64,000 nucleotides of DNA, taken from the NCBI GenBank assembly GCA_013397865.1, contig VZTI01003110.1:127220-191219 (forward strand), given 5' to 3'. The notes beneath the pieces were generated by a model. That model made no database searches. It was not told where the DNA came from and worked only from the letters and a program-made list of their open reading frames with translations. This document shows, in pieces, positions 38,401 through 49,000 of this stretch. Within the stretch, counting starts at the first letter, position 1, and the number at the start of each line of letters is the position of its first letter. Source of the DNA: Struthidea cinerea (Eukaryota; Chordata; Aves; Passeriformes; Corcoracidae). The position numbers and the translations under genes are program-made.

Positions 38401-41400
38401 TTACCAGTCTGGGACATCTCTCTCCTGATTCTCTTCAGATGGCTCCAGTAAGAAGTATGTCAGCTGTGCACCCCTGGGGATGAAAGTATTTCAAGTTGGA
38501 AGCCCTAAAATGAAGCCATCTCAAATCAGAGGCTTTAAAAAATCATTTGGCCTTTGTATGTGACTTGGTGAGTCCCCACTGCGAGGTCAGGGAAGCATGC
38601 AGCTTCCAGTGGAAGCTGAATGAGAGCCAGTTGAATCAAACTTTTGGTACCATACGGCTGTTGAGTCACACAGCCGAGGATACGCCTGTCCCTGCTGATG
38701 CCATGACAGCACAGCTGAGGAAAGTCAGTGATGAATGCAGGATGCCTCTATCTTCTGTCAGCTCAGTGGCACCTTTCCTTATGGTGCACTTTATTTTGCA
38801 AGGCTGAGAGTGTTCTCATTTCATGCCCTTTCCCTCTTTGGTGTGAAAACTGAGGTCTGGGAAAATATTCTTTCAGTGACTGAACTTGATTGGACTATGA
38901 TGCTTCATGCAGATTTATAAGCCTGTCTCCTAAAGACCACTGAAACAAAAGTTCAGTTATTAGACAATTAATAGGACCCCAGCTCAGCAAAACAGCTAAT
39001 CATGCATTCAGCTTCTTGCTGTACCAATGTCCTATTTTATTTCAATTAAGTATAGGCCTAATTTGCTGCATAGTTAATTTAATACAATTTGCTGGAGTGA
39101 TTTATTTAAAAAATAGCTATGGCTCTGTAAAATCAATTTGTCATGGGTAGTCAGTGTAGGGTGAGGATAATGTGATCATAGCTATAGCATCGTGCCCAAA
39201 CACTGAGTGACAAACATGCTTGCTTGGATAGTCTCTACAGTAATTGAGTTGCTCATGCCAGTAAAATGGGTAAGAAGTACCATGCTTCAAGGTAAAAAAA
39301 TAATCACCACAGAATTAACCTGAGCTCTTCTTTCCTCTGTGGTTAAATCTTCTATAATTATCCACTAAGAGATCTCTTCCATCTGTTCTCCAACACTGCT
39401 AAGACACAGGACACTGGGCCTCTGTTTCGATCTTGTTTGAGACTGCTGAGTTCCTTGTAGGTGTGTGTGAGCATGAGTAATATCCAATTGCAGGGCATGA
39501 AGATGTCTCATTCTTTCACGGGCAAGCAGAAAACTATAAAGCACAAATACTGTGGCAGTGGAGACATTCTTCTGCTTCCTCTGCCCAGGTTTGGTGGTGT
39601 GCTCTGTCTTCCAGGCCACTCGGCCACCTTTGGAAACACTTCAGCAACATCTTCTAGGGGAAAATGGTGAGGATGTCTGGAGTAGTTTCCTTTGTAGTTC
39701 CAGCCACAGGGATCTCATTCATTGCTTTAAAAATAAGTAGAATGAAATGCATGCAACAGGCAAAGGCCCCAGACCAAAACAGTTAAAAGAATGAAATGTT
39801 CCAAGCTTTGTTTGCTTTCTGGTGTGTGTGTTTGTTGTTTGAAATAAGAGCTACTGGGCTGAGATCAGCTGCAGGGTTATCAGAACAATCAGTCTGTAAC
39901 ATCACCAAGTGAAGACTCTTTTCTCCCATTTCTGGCAACTGCACAGAGATGAGTGTCTGAGATCTACTCTTCTCTGCTGGTGTTGTCTGGGCAAAAAAGC
40001 TCATCTCTCAGTCGAGTCCATTTGTTCCTGTTGTCTCTTTTCTCCACTGAAGAATTTTACAGATGGAGCGAGGGCTGCACCTGAAAGCAACAGATGGCTT
40101 ACCCTAATTGCTAAAACCAGGCACCATCAGTGCTAATTTCATGGTGTCTGACTCTGAGTGTGACAACAAGGGATACACAGTGCCCTTTCACTACTGGTCA
40201 CTGTGAGGTACTTGGATTTTTCTAGTCTTAATTGCAGCTTCTCAATAGATGCTGGATGCTGTGAAGGATCACAATGCTCCTAAAGGCCCACTCCTGTGAT
40301 ATTTGTCGTCTACCTCAGCATCTCAGGGAAAGCTGCAGGAAATTCTGTGTTGAGAGTGGCAAGGCCTGGTGATTGCAGACATCACTACTGGGACAACCAC
40401 AGCAACTTCAATAAATGGAAGGTCAAGACAAGGCAGTAAAAAAGCAGTGCAGGTTAAAGGCAGGAGGATGTCAGGTTTGTTTTATGTGGGGTAAATTTGG
40501 TTTAGCATGTACAGGTAAAGATCTGCTCTAGTAACAACAACTTCACATAGACTATTATGCTGCTGCTGTATCAGTTCATGGCCTTCACATCTACCAGAAA
40601 CTTAACAGGGAAATAAAAAAAGTCCAAAGACTTGAATGACTCCTCCTGTCCCTTTAACCAGAAAAAGCTAAATGAAGTAGGAAGCTGATCTTGGAGGATA
40701 ATCTTCTTAGATGAGTACAGGCTAAAAGTGGAATAATCCCCGAAGTCTCTCAATTTGTTTGTTGTAGTTTGGTTAGAAAGCGAATGCAGATGAGTTTTTC
40801 AAAGCTGTAACATGCAGGTGGGGCTGTATTTCTGCCTGCAATAGCAGTGAGTGTGGTTAGTCTGCTTTTTTGTAAAAACAGTAGGAGGTACAGACACTCC
40901 CTTTCAAAAAACTCTACATTGCTGCTGAATATTTCTGAAATAGTTTTTGGGGTTATGGATAATTCTGGATTCATAGCAGCATGTATGAAGAGGCAGAAAA
41001 CAGAGAAATGCCTTCTGTCTATCCTGAGGAAAAAAAAAGTCTTTCTCCTGGGTATAAAGGTGTGTGGTCAGACAGGTCTTCACTAATACCTGAGGAGGAT
41101 TCATTAAAATTGGGTTTAATCCTTCCTGAGCAGGAGGAAAAAGGTTAATTGCCTGGGGAGAAGCATTTATCCGGTCCACAGATGGTTCAGAGGACTGGGG
41201 TGTGGGGGGAAGAATAAGTCAAAACAAAAAGATGGGTAACTTTTTCACAGGTCTGTTGTTCTTGATTTGTTTATTACAGCCAATGGCAACAGTGCTGAGC
41301 AGCTTCTAGAAACAATAGAAAGGTGGCCTCCTTTCCCCCCACCCCATCCCTGAAGCAGGTGCATCTGGCAAAATCTGAAATTTAAGTAGCTTTGCTAAAG

Positions 41401-43864
41401 CTGTGCTGGTATGGACAGCATGGAAAATAAAGTGTTTTTAACCAGGGTGCAGGCCTTCTTATGAGATCTTTTGAATTTCTTTTTTTGAGACATTCAAAAG
41501 GAAACCTCAAAGGATTAGAAGTAAATCTCCAATTCCTTTGGGGAGACAGAATACCTCATCGGAGGTCCCTTTGTGTACTGTTATTGAGCAACCTCTTGGG
41601 ACCTTAATCCCAGGAAAGCATGGGCTGTTCTATAACTGTTTTCCAGTCTCCAGAGCTCATGGGTAATTTCTTTCTATTAAAGAATGTGTAGGCATCAAGT
41701 AGATAACCCCAAGGAAGAGGAATATATTAGGCTAATTAGACACTAGTCAGCAAGCATAAGGTGGGGAATTGCTCTGAATATTGGGATTACCTCAATTTTT
41801 CAATTGTGAGTCAGAATTGTTGCTGTATTCTGCTGGAGTAGACTCTTTTGGGGAGACATTTTCATAGGAGTAGGGGAACACTGCTAATTTTAAGGCAAGA
41901 ATTGATAGTTGGAAAATAGTAATAAACCTGAGGATTGTAGTCAGTATCAGTGAGCTGGCACTGTGTTGGTAATTATGTGAATCATCTGAAATGTTCCAGA
42001 ATGCAAACTATTATCTGAAAATGCTCACAAAAGGCTGTCTTGGGTTTGAGGAAGAAACTTTTCTGTGGAATCTGTTCCAGAAAGGAAACATTTTACCATT
42101 ATCTTTTAAATTCTAGGGACTTGCAGAATTATTAGCTACTGAGCGTTTATTTGGGTAAGAACTGATAAGTATTTCATCATGTGTCCTTAAAATTAGACTC
42201 TATCCCTTTCTGCTTGCCCCTTAGCAAGCTAATCACCATTCCCTTTTTTATTTTAATGGGCGTGCTTGATGTTAGATCCTTTTGATCCCATGAGACCTCA
42301 TTTGTTGTTGCTGTTATACTTCTGCCTTTCTGTGACTCTTCCTCCAGTGTTGCCACTTTAAATGACCTTCTTATGTTAATGTGGTGAAACTCAGTTCTTC
42401 TAAAGTAATCATCTCTTAGCTTTATTAATCCTTTCTTATTATAAGTTCCAGAAGCAGCAAAAGGCTTAGCCCAGCACAGTTCTCTGCTGTATCATGCCTG
42501 ACATGTGAGTCTATTGGACCGGCACCACTTACTCTCTTTGCAGACTAAATAGGTAAAAAAAGCCAAGATGGAAAACAGACACCTTGTCGTGAAGGGGCTT
42601 GACCAAGGTCACAGAGCAGAGCTGTTTGCAGTGCCCTGACTCCCTAGCGACTACGGTCCTAGTCAAACGTATGGAAGCTGTGGTGCTGCCTGCTGTGTTG
42701 CTGCTTGAGAACGTTGGCAGTGACTAAGCATATGTGAACACAGCTCTGGTTATCCTCTGAATGTTCTCTCTCTCAAGTTACACAGAGAAGATGATGCACA
42801 ATTATTTGACAGTAGGTTTAGAGGTGTATCTGCATATCTGAGAAGCAGACTGTGGAACAGTCACAACACCTCTGAGAAATGAGGTTCAAAGAACTTGCAG
42901 GACAGGCACCTGGCTGTATTGATTTCACTCACAAATTTTCTAAACTACTTGGCTGGTAAGATTTTCTTCCCTTGCTCGACATCCCAAAACAGTTCTCTGG
43001 TTTAATACAGGTATTTTGTTTGTGTAGAAAGTGGAAAGGAAGCCTGTTGGCCTGGAGGTGAAGGGAAAGCCCTGATGCATTTGTGGGAGGAAAGAAAAGT
43101 CATCAAGGCAATGCTCCCTTTTCCTCTGGTGGGAAGGTAGGGCTTCTGCTACCCCTGTACCGAGGAGGAAACAGTAGTTCATGACAAGTTATGCTATGGT
43201 CATGTCCCTTTTTACACTGAAACTAAACTGCAGCAACAGACATCTTTTCCTTTTCCTTAGACAGCTTTTCTCAATTGTGACTCAGATTTTTCAAATCAAC
43301 TTTTAAAGGCCAACTACACTAGGAGGAGCTCTTCCTCCATGCCATCTCTCCCTGTTAGCTACCTTTTCGCTACAGCTCTGAGTTGCTTTTGTATGGGCTG
43401 CTTTCTCCCTGGCCAGCTTCTTAAATCCTCTGACTTCTTTGAGCATGTAAGCTCCCTTCAGGGTATGAAAGAAAAACTAATTCCCTGACTCTTTTTGAAA
43501 CTACGGTTGTTGGGCATTTCTTGATAGCTTCTTGCAGCTTCTGCTGTTCACTCATTTGGAAGAGTGGCTGAAGTGTTCTGTAGTTTGCAGCTTCACTGTG
43601 GCATTTGCTTTTCAGAATAGACAAAAGCCCAGACATGCAGTTCCCAGTGTGCAGTTTCTCAGTTAGATGTCCAAGGTAATTTGGCCCCTTTTTTCTTCAG
43701 ATGGGTCATTTTTTAGTACTGTAAAGATAATGCAGATAACTTGTACACAGTATTAAGTTCAATACTTTCTACTATAACTTAGAGTGAGTTGGAAAACTCA
43801 CCCCATAGACATTCACATCAGTCATGTTTGATGACTGCTTCTCCCTGTTACATTCAGAAATTCC
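26436..43864. other. Intergenic stretch between TMEM229B and RAD51B
   Basis: About 17 kb without a recognisable exon. The longest frames (32902-33420 and 34032-34541, plus) do not begin at ATG, show no domain I can name, and lie in biased sequence. I looked for the genes that separate TMEM229B and RAD51B in human (PLEKHH1, PIGH, ARG2, VTI1B, RDH11, RDH12, ZFYVE26) and recognised none. Contents noted separately: a MIR-like relic (42545-42670), a TAAT-rich block (38940-39110), a pyrimidine-biased block (34330-34830) and a possibly conserved non-coding block (35490-36440). Confidence 0.6.
42545..42670 (+). mobile_element. MIR-like SINE relic
   Basis: GGGGCTTGACCAAGGTCACA (42595-42614) then GAGCAGAGCTG follows the MIR core 'gacttgcccaaggtcacacagc...ggcagagctg'. 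It is preceded by a degraded 'agatggaaaaca' (compare 'agatgaggaaac') and followed by CCTGACTCCCTAGCGACTAC, a diverged version of the MIR 3' side. Judged by eye. Confidence 0.5.
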
Positions 43865-44432
43865 CTGTATCAGGAATAGTGTGGCCAGCAGGACGAGGGA
43901 AATGATTCTTCCTCTGTATTTGGCACTGGTGAGACCACATCTCGAGTACTGGGTCCAGTTCTGAACCCCTCAGTTCTGGAGGTACATTAAGGTGCTGGAG
44001 CATGTCCAGAGAACAGCAACAGAGGTGGTGAAGGGTCTTGAGTTCAATGAGGAGCAGCTGAGGGAACTGGGGCTGTTCAGCCTGGAGAAAAGGAGGCTCA
44101 AGGCCTTATCATTCTCCACAACTAGCTGAAAAGAGGCTGTAGCCAGGTGGGTGTGGCCTCCTCTCCCACGTAACCAGCAGGACAAGAGGACATGGACTTA
44201 AACTGCACCAGGGAGGTTTAGGTTGGACGTTAGGAGGAATTTCTTTACAGAAAGAGTGATTGGGCATTGGAATGGGCTGCCCAGGGAGGTGGTAGAGTCA
44301 CTTTCCCTGCAGTTATTTAAGGAAAGACTAGATGTAGCACTTAGTGCCAGTGTGTGACAAGGTGGTGTTCGGTCATAGGTTGGACTCGATGACCCCAGAG
44401 CTCTTTTCCAACCTAGTTGATTCCGTGATCCA
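43865..44432 (+). mobile_element. CR1 LINE 3' fragment, just upstream of the RAD51B promoter
   Basis: Typical CR1 3' blocks in order: 'gtgtggccagcaggacgagg', 'ttggcactggtgagaccaca', 'gagtactgggtccagttctg', 'gctgttcagcctggagaaaa', 'ggtttaggttggacgttagg', 'atgggctgcccagggaggtg' and the tail GTTGGACTCGATGACCCCAG. It ends at about 44432 with a degenerate CR1 terminal repeat (GATTCCGTGATCC). Coding capacity is lost. It lies about 150 bases from the edge of the CpG island. Confidence 0.92.
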
Positions 44433-44801
44433 CATTATGGGGCATTTCTCTCACAGCTGGCAGCAGACCAGGTGTCTGTGAGCCCTAAATATGAAGCACA
44501 TAATTCCAATATTCCTTACGAACAACTGACCGCGCGCATGGCACTCTCCATGCCAGAGACTTTGGGGTTTTGTAGACGCTTTTGTGCAGAGGACGGAAAG
44601 AATTTCTACACTACAGCACAAGAGCCCCGTGCAAGGCTCCCACCTCCCCGGAGGCGCTCACGTTCACGGGCAAAAGGAACACTGAACAGCCCCATGGGCC
44701 CTCAGCCTCCGCAAAAGAGCGCAGCCTCCTGACTGACCGAGTGCAGGCGGACACTACCCAGAGCAACGCCGCCGCCATCCCGGGCGCGCCCGCTCCCGGG
44801 A

Positions 44802-44820
44802 ACTACCGCTCCCGGCATGC
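44802..44820 (+). promoter_or_regulatory. ZNF143/THAP11-type element
   Basis: ACTACCGCTCCCGGCATGC fits the long promoter element ACTACAATTCCCAGCATGC, the ZNF143 (STAF) site with an overlapping THAP11-type core, at 16 of 19 positions. The fixed ACTAC, TCCC and GCATGC parts are kept. Assigned by motif only. Confidence 0.65.
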
Positions 44821-44853
44821 CCCGCGCGCCGCCGCTGCCAGCGCTGCACGATG

Positions 44854-44874
44854 ATTGGCGGCAGCACAGCCAAT
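44854..44874. promoter_or_regulatory. Paired divergent CCAAT boxes
   Basis: GATTGGCGGC and AGCCAATCGC form two NF-Y type sites in opposite orientation with 11 bases between the pentamers. Closely paired CCAAT boxes are common in CpG-island promoters. Confidence 0.6.
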
Positions 44875-44949
44875 CGCGAGCGCAGGCCTTGCCCGGCGGC
44901 CCCGCCCCGCCGCGCCCACCGCGGGGAGCCTTTGAAAAGTTCTCAGGTG

Positions 44950-45057
44950 TCCGGGGCCGCTCCCGCGGCGGGGTTGGGCCGGCACGGCCCCGGCTTGGCC
45001 GGCCGGAGATCCGCGGGGCTGGGGCTGGTGTGCCGCGGGAGCCCCCCGAGCCGTGGG
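44950..45057 (+). other. RAD51B: Probable non-coding exon 1 of RAD51B (limits uncertain)
   Basis: Human RAD51B has a non-coding first exon and the ATG in exon 2. Here exon 2 begins at an acceptor (45933), so a first exon must lie upstream. The best donor-like string in the island is GG|GTGAGG with GT at 45058-45059. The start is a guess from the CpG core, and another donor in the GC-rich region is possible. Confidence 0.35.
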
Positions 45058-45943
45058 GTGAGGCTGGTTTGCGGCGGGAGCGGGTTTTCTCGTGCCCGCG
45101 GTTTTTGCTGCCGGGGCGAGAGGGGGCCGGGCTGCATCTCTGGCTGCAGGCGCATCCCTGTTACCCGGCCTGATGCGGCGGGCGGCAAAGGGAACCTGAA
45201 ACTCTGGGGTTCCTTCCTGTTTAAGGAGAGTTTTGTAGAGGGGGCAATAAAGTTTCCATCTTGTGAAGATGTGGAGGCCTGTGCATCTGCAAAGTTGTAG
45301 CAGTTTTGTGTTATGGCAAACGTTTGCAATATTTGCACTTACTATATTATAAAAACCCTTGTTTTGCCTAAATATCTGTATGAATTAATGCTAGGAATGT
45401 TGCCTAAATAGTATGTTTCTATGTCCTTTGGGTTGTACTGGGCTGGACAGCATCCCGTGGCGTTTTGTTCAGTAGAACTCAATGGGTCGCCAAAACTGAG
45501 TGTTGCATTCTAGCAGTGTATGTTCTAGGGCTGAATGTTCACTGTGATTGTTCTACAATTCATATTCAGGCATCCAAAGATAACTTACTTCTTGCCAGTG
45601 CAATATAGCTTGAGGAGTTCTTGTTCAGCTCGTGATTGCGTAATTTCCAGCTCTCTTATGTCCCCGAAACATCTGTCCTATAGACATGGCTGACATTTCT
45701 GTTCTTACTGATATGTGCTCATACGCGGTCAAATATGAGGACATGTAATTTAACAAAACTGCATTCAGACTGGTAACGTAATTTAACATGACACAGACTT
45801 ACATGGGAAATCTATATCACATTACGTTATGTATACATGCACACCTCCCTGTTCTTTAGCAAGGAGTTAGTGGAATTGTCCACACAGTCATATTCAAATC
45901 ATCTTTCAAATGTTTTTTTTGTGTGTCCTGTAGATTGGGAAGC

Positions 45944-46027
45944 ATGGCTGCTAAGAAACTAAGAAGAGCACAGTTGTCTCAGGAGATGTGTGAAAGGCTC
46001 AGTCGCTATCAGATCACTACCTGTCAG
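45944..46027 (+). CDS. RAD51B: RAD51B coding exon 2 (residues 1-28)
   Basis: The exon starts at 45934 after TCCTGTAG; the coding part starts at ATG 45944. It encodes MAAKKLRRAQLSQEMCERLS and eight more residues ending ITTCQ, against human MGSKKLKRVGLSQELCDRLS. It ends in phase 0 at donor CAG|GTGAAA. The reading frame runs open into the T/G-rich start of intron 2, which is not coding. Confidence 0.96.
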
Positions 46028-49000
46028 GTGAAAGGGTTCTTTTTTTTTTGTGGTTCGATTTGGTTTGGTGGTTTTGGTGTGGTGTTTTTGTGTTGTTTTT
46101 TTCCTTTGGGTTTTTTTTTTTTTGTGTGTGTGTCTGTTGTTTTAATACATGTTGAATTCACTTTTTGGTAGTTTAATTAAACAGGGACCTTTACTTTCTA
46201 TAAAGTAGGGGGCATTTCAGACTCTATCTGGCCTGCTGACTTGTAAAAATAGAGCTTTAAAATGATAGTTGCCGAACTAAAACATTTAAACTTTTATGTA
46301 CTTACTGTCCAGGTGGAGGTAGGGAAGTTGCAGAAGCAGCTCTGCAGAGAAGGACCTGGGGGCCTGGTGGACAACACTGTCCATGAGCCAGCAGTGTGTC
46401 CTTGTGGCCAAGAAGGCCAATGGGATCCTGGGCTGCATTAGGAAGAGCAAGGCCAGCAGGTCGAGGGATGTGATCCTGTCCTACTCAGCCTTGGTGAGGC
46501 CTGACCTGGAGTGCTGTGTCCAGTTCTGGGCTTATCGGTACAATATGGACATGGGGCTCCTGGAGCAGGTTGGGTGAAGGGCTGTGAAGATGAAGAGGGA
46601 ACTGAAACATCCCTCTTACAAGGAAAGGCTGAGGGAGCTGGTCCCATTCAGCCTGGAGAAGAGATGACTGAGAGGGGATGTCATCAATGTCTATGAGTAT
46701 CTGAAGGGAGAGTTGGTAAACCTGTGGAATATGTACTAGTTTTGTACAGATTGCATCAGTTTAGTCCCCAGCCTGGATTTCTAGGTTGAGCTCTTTGAAC
46801 TACTCTATAATCTTTCAGGACTTCTTATGTCTTTCCCTCTTGGAGCTAATGAAAGTGACGGGACAGAGCTACTATGAGGTGCAGAAGCTTCTTTGTAAAG
46901 TCAGCCGAGCTTGTGCTCCCAAAATGCAGACAGTAAGTATGCTTGTGTTGATACTGTTTTGATACAATATCTGGGGAAAGGCTGAACATTGTCGCTCATC
47001 TTTTTAACTGGGAGGCTTGTGGTGTCTCAGTTTTATTGCACAATGACATAATGTTTTTATTTTTACATGTAGGTCTCTGATGTACTTTAGGTTGATGCAG
47101 TTACATTTATTAGGTATTATAGCCCCATGAGATTGTTCAGGCTTGCAGCATAAGTTCCGAGTGCAGTAGGGAAATAAGTCATACTCTCTGGCAATCCAGC
47201 ATGTAAAATTGCTTCTAGTTTGGATCCTGCAACTAAAAAAATAATAAATTTGTTTAATGCAAGCAAATAATAAGAATTTTGGTATAAATTTGGTTTAGAT
47301 ATATATAAAGTGGTGCCAAGAAGTGAAGCGATCCTGAAAATAATCTCTTGAGGACTTTTTCCACCCATGTAAATGAGCTGTAGTGTGCCTTAGGCTACAG
47401 TAGCCTAACTGGGGAGGGTGCAAAAATGAAACACGTTTGCTGCAATGCAGTGGTGGCATTTTCTTTTCTTTTTTTGAATTCATGTGAAAATATGTCTTTT
47501 AGAGAGGATATGGACAGTTCTGACCTCAGTCAATGCAACTCCCTTTTTATTCCTGACAAAAATAATCCATATCAAAGTTTATTATGTGTAATTGGCATAG
47601 TAACTGTAGCAGTAATTCTGTGAAACTTTAAATTCACTAATATGCTGCAATAAATTTAGTAATAGAAGAATTAGTATGACTTGTACTGAATGTATTTAAA
47701 GCTATCTAATTACTAGTTTTTCACCGATAACTGTTACTAATTATTGTTACTAAATTGAAGAGGGATGGAAGTTTAAACAGGGTTCTAACATTTGCTTTTG
47801 CCTGTCATCCACACATCTCTATTCAATCAAGTTTCTTTGCTGAGAAGCCTGGCAAATGCTGAAGTTTATCAGACAGCAGTGGAGAAGGTCTGTTAATAGA
47901 GAGCCAGCTGACAGGTGACCAGCTGTGTAAGTGCCTACAGTACAGAGCTGAACTTCCAGAAACAGATGTTAGCTGTTTTTAAGGGATGTGAATTGAATCT
48001 TTGCAAACACAGGATATCAAATGGACTTCATGTCAGAGTGAGTGCTGTAGCATCATGACCAATGTAGCAAGAAGGTTTGACAATATCTTTGAGTAGAAAA
48101 AACCCATCTAAATAAATTAGATAATAAGAGGTATAAATAAGGGGAAGATACTGTCCAGATATAACACTGGAAGCAAAATCTGAGAGCATGCCAGAATACA
48201 CAGTAAAGCCCTAATTTCTGGAAAATTTGCCTTCCATTATGAAGTACAACGTGAGGACTGCTGAGCTCATCAGAGAGGAAGTTAGTTTAGGGGTGGCTTG
48301 ATCACATTATAAGCTGAGTAGAAAAAAGATAATCATGTTAGAGACCTTCTAGAATCTAGCTGAACAACAACCTGAGCAAGATCCAGTGTCTGGAAGATAA
48401 ATTTAAAACTAAATCCCTGAAATGGGAAGAAATAACAAAATCTTTAGAAACAGACAGAGGTTGTGATTGGAAAAGCTTGTCTAAGGATCTTAGAATTTTT
48501 CACTGACTCTTGCTTTAATGATTGAATTTTTTTTAGTGAAAGACAGTCTTGTTCAACTTTAATTTTGTGGGCTAAATCCAGAAAATGCTGGGTAAAATTT
48601 TAGAGACCATGTTAGGCAGGAAAGAAAGAATAGAATATTCTTTCCATGGTCTACAGTGTTTATTTTCAGTTTACAGGGTTTAAGTCCTATCAGAGGTTAA
48701 ATGAAAAAATGATTGAAGTGTTTCAAGTCCTTCTTCATTAGTACATGTGTTCACTCTTAAAGTTTGCAAACTCCTCTCCCTTTTGAGTGAGGTACAGGTC
48801 CTTGGTTATAATGGCCTGTTGTGTGACTTGAAAGCTGTTTTTCTGGCTTGTTGGCCCAACAAATACGGACTAAAACATCTGGGATTCCATGGTGTGGTTA
48901 TTTACTTAGTTATCAATGATTTCTGTGGAGGTGCTTCCATAGTACATTGTATTCCGAGCAGAGTGTCTTAAGACTGGAATGAATCTGACGCCTGCGTTTC

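Larger units (their letters stand above)
44590..45180 (+). promoter_or_regulatory. RAD51B: CpG-island promoter of RAD51B
   Basis: A sharp rise in GC and CpG density stands out from AT-rich surroundings, densest at about 44760-45130. It contains a ZNF143/THAP11-type element (44802-44820), two CCAAT boxes in opposite orientations (44854-44858 as ATTGG, 44870-44874 as CCAAT) and a GC box (44900-44910). No TATA box is seen, as expected for a housekeeping DNA-repair gene. Transcription probably starts near 44900-45000. The human RAD51B promoter is shared head-to-head with ZFYVE26; here no minus-strand coding exon was found on the left side. Confidence 0.85.
46028..46818 (+). other. RAD51B: RAD51B intron 2
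   Basis: 791 bases. It holds a T/G-rich low-complexity tract directly after the donor (about 46036-46145) and an internal CR1 fragment that fills much of the second half. Confidence 0.9.

Noticed and set aside
44472..45300. Several GC-rich open frames at the RAD51B promoter
   Set aside because: Stops are rare in CpG islands. The frames are Pro/Arg/Ala-rich, disagree with each other and match no N-terminus of ZFYVE26 or RAD51B.
45923..46171. 82-residue frame as a separate gene
   Set aside because: Its centre is RAD51B exon 2 (ATG 45944). The rest is 5' UTR/intron and T/G low-complexity sequence after a valid donor.
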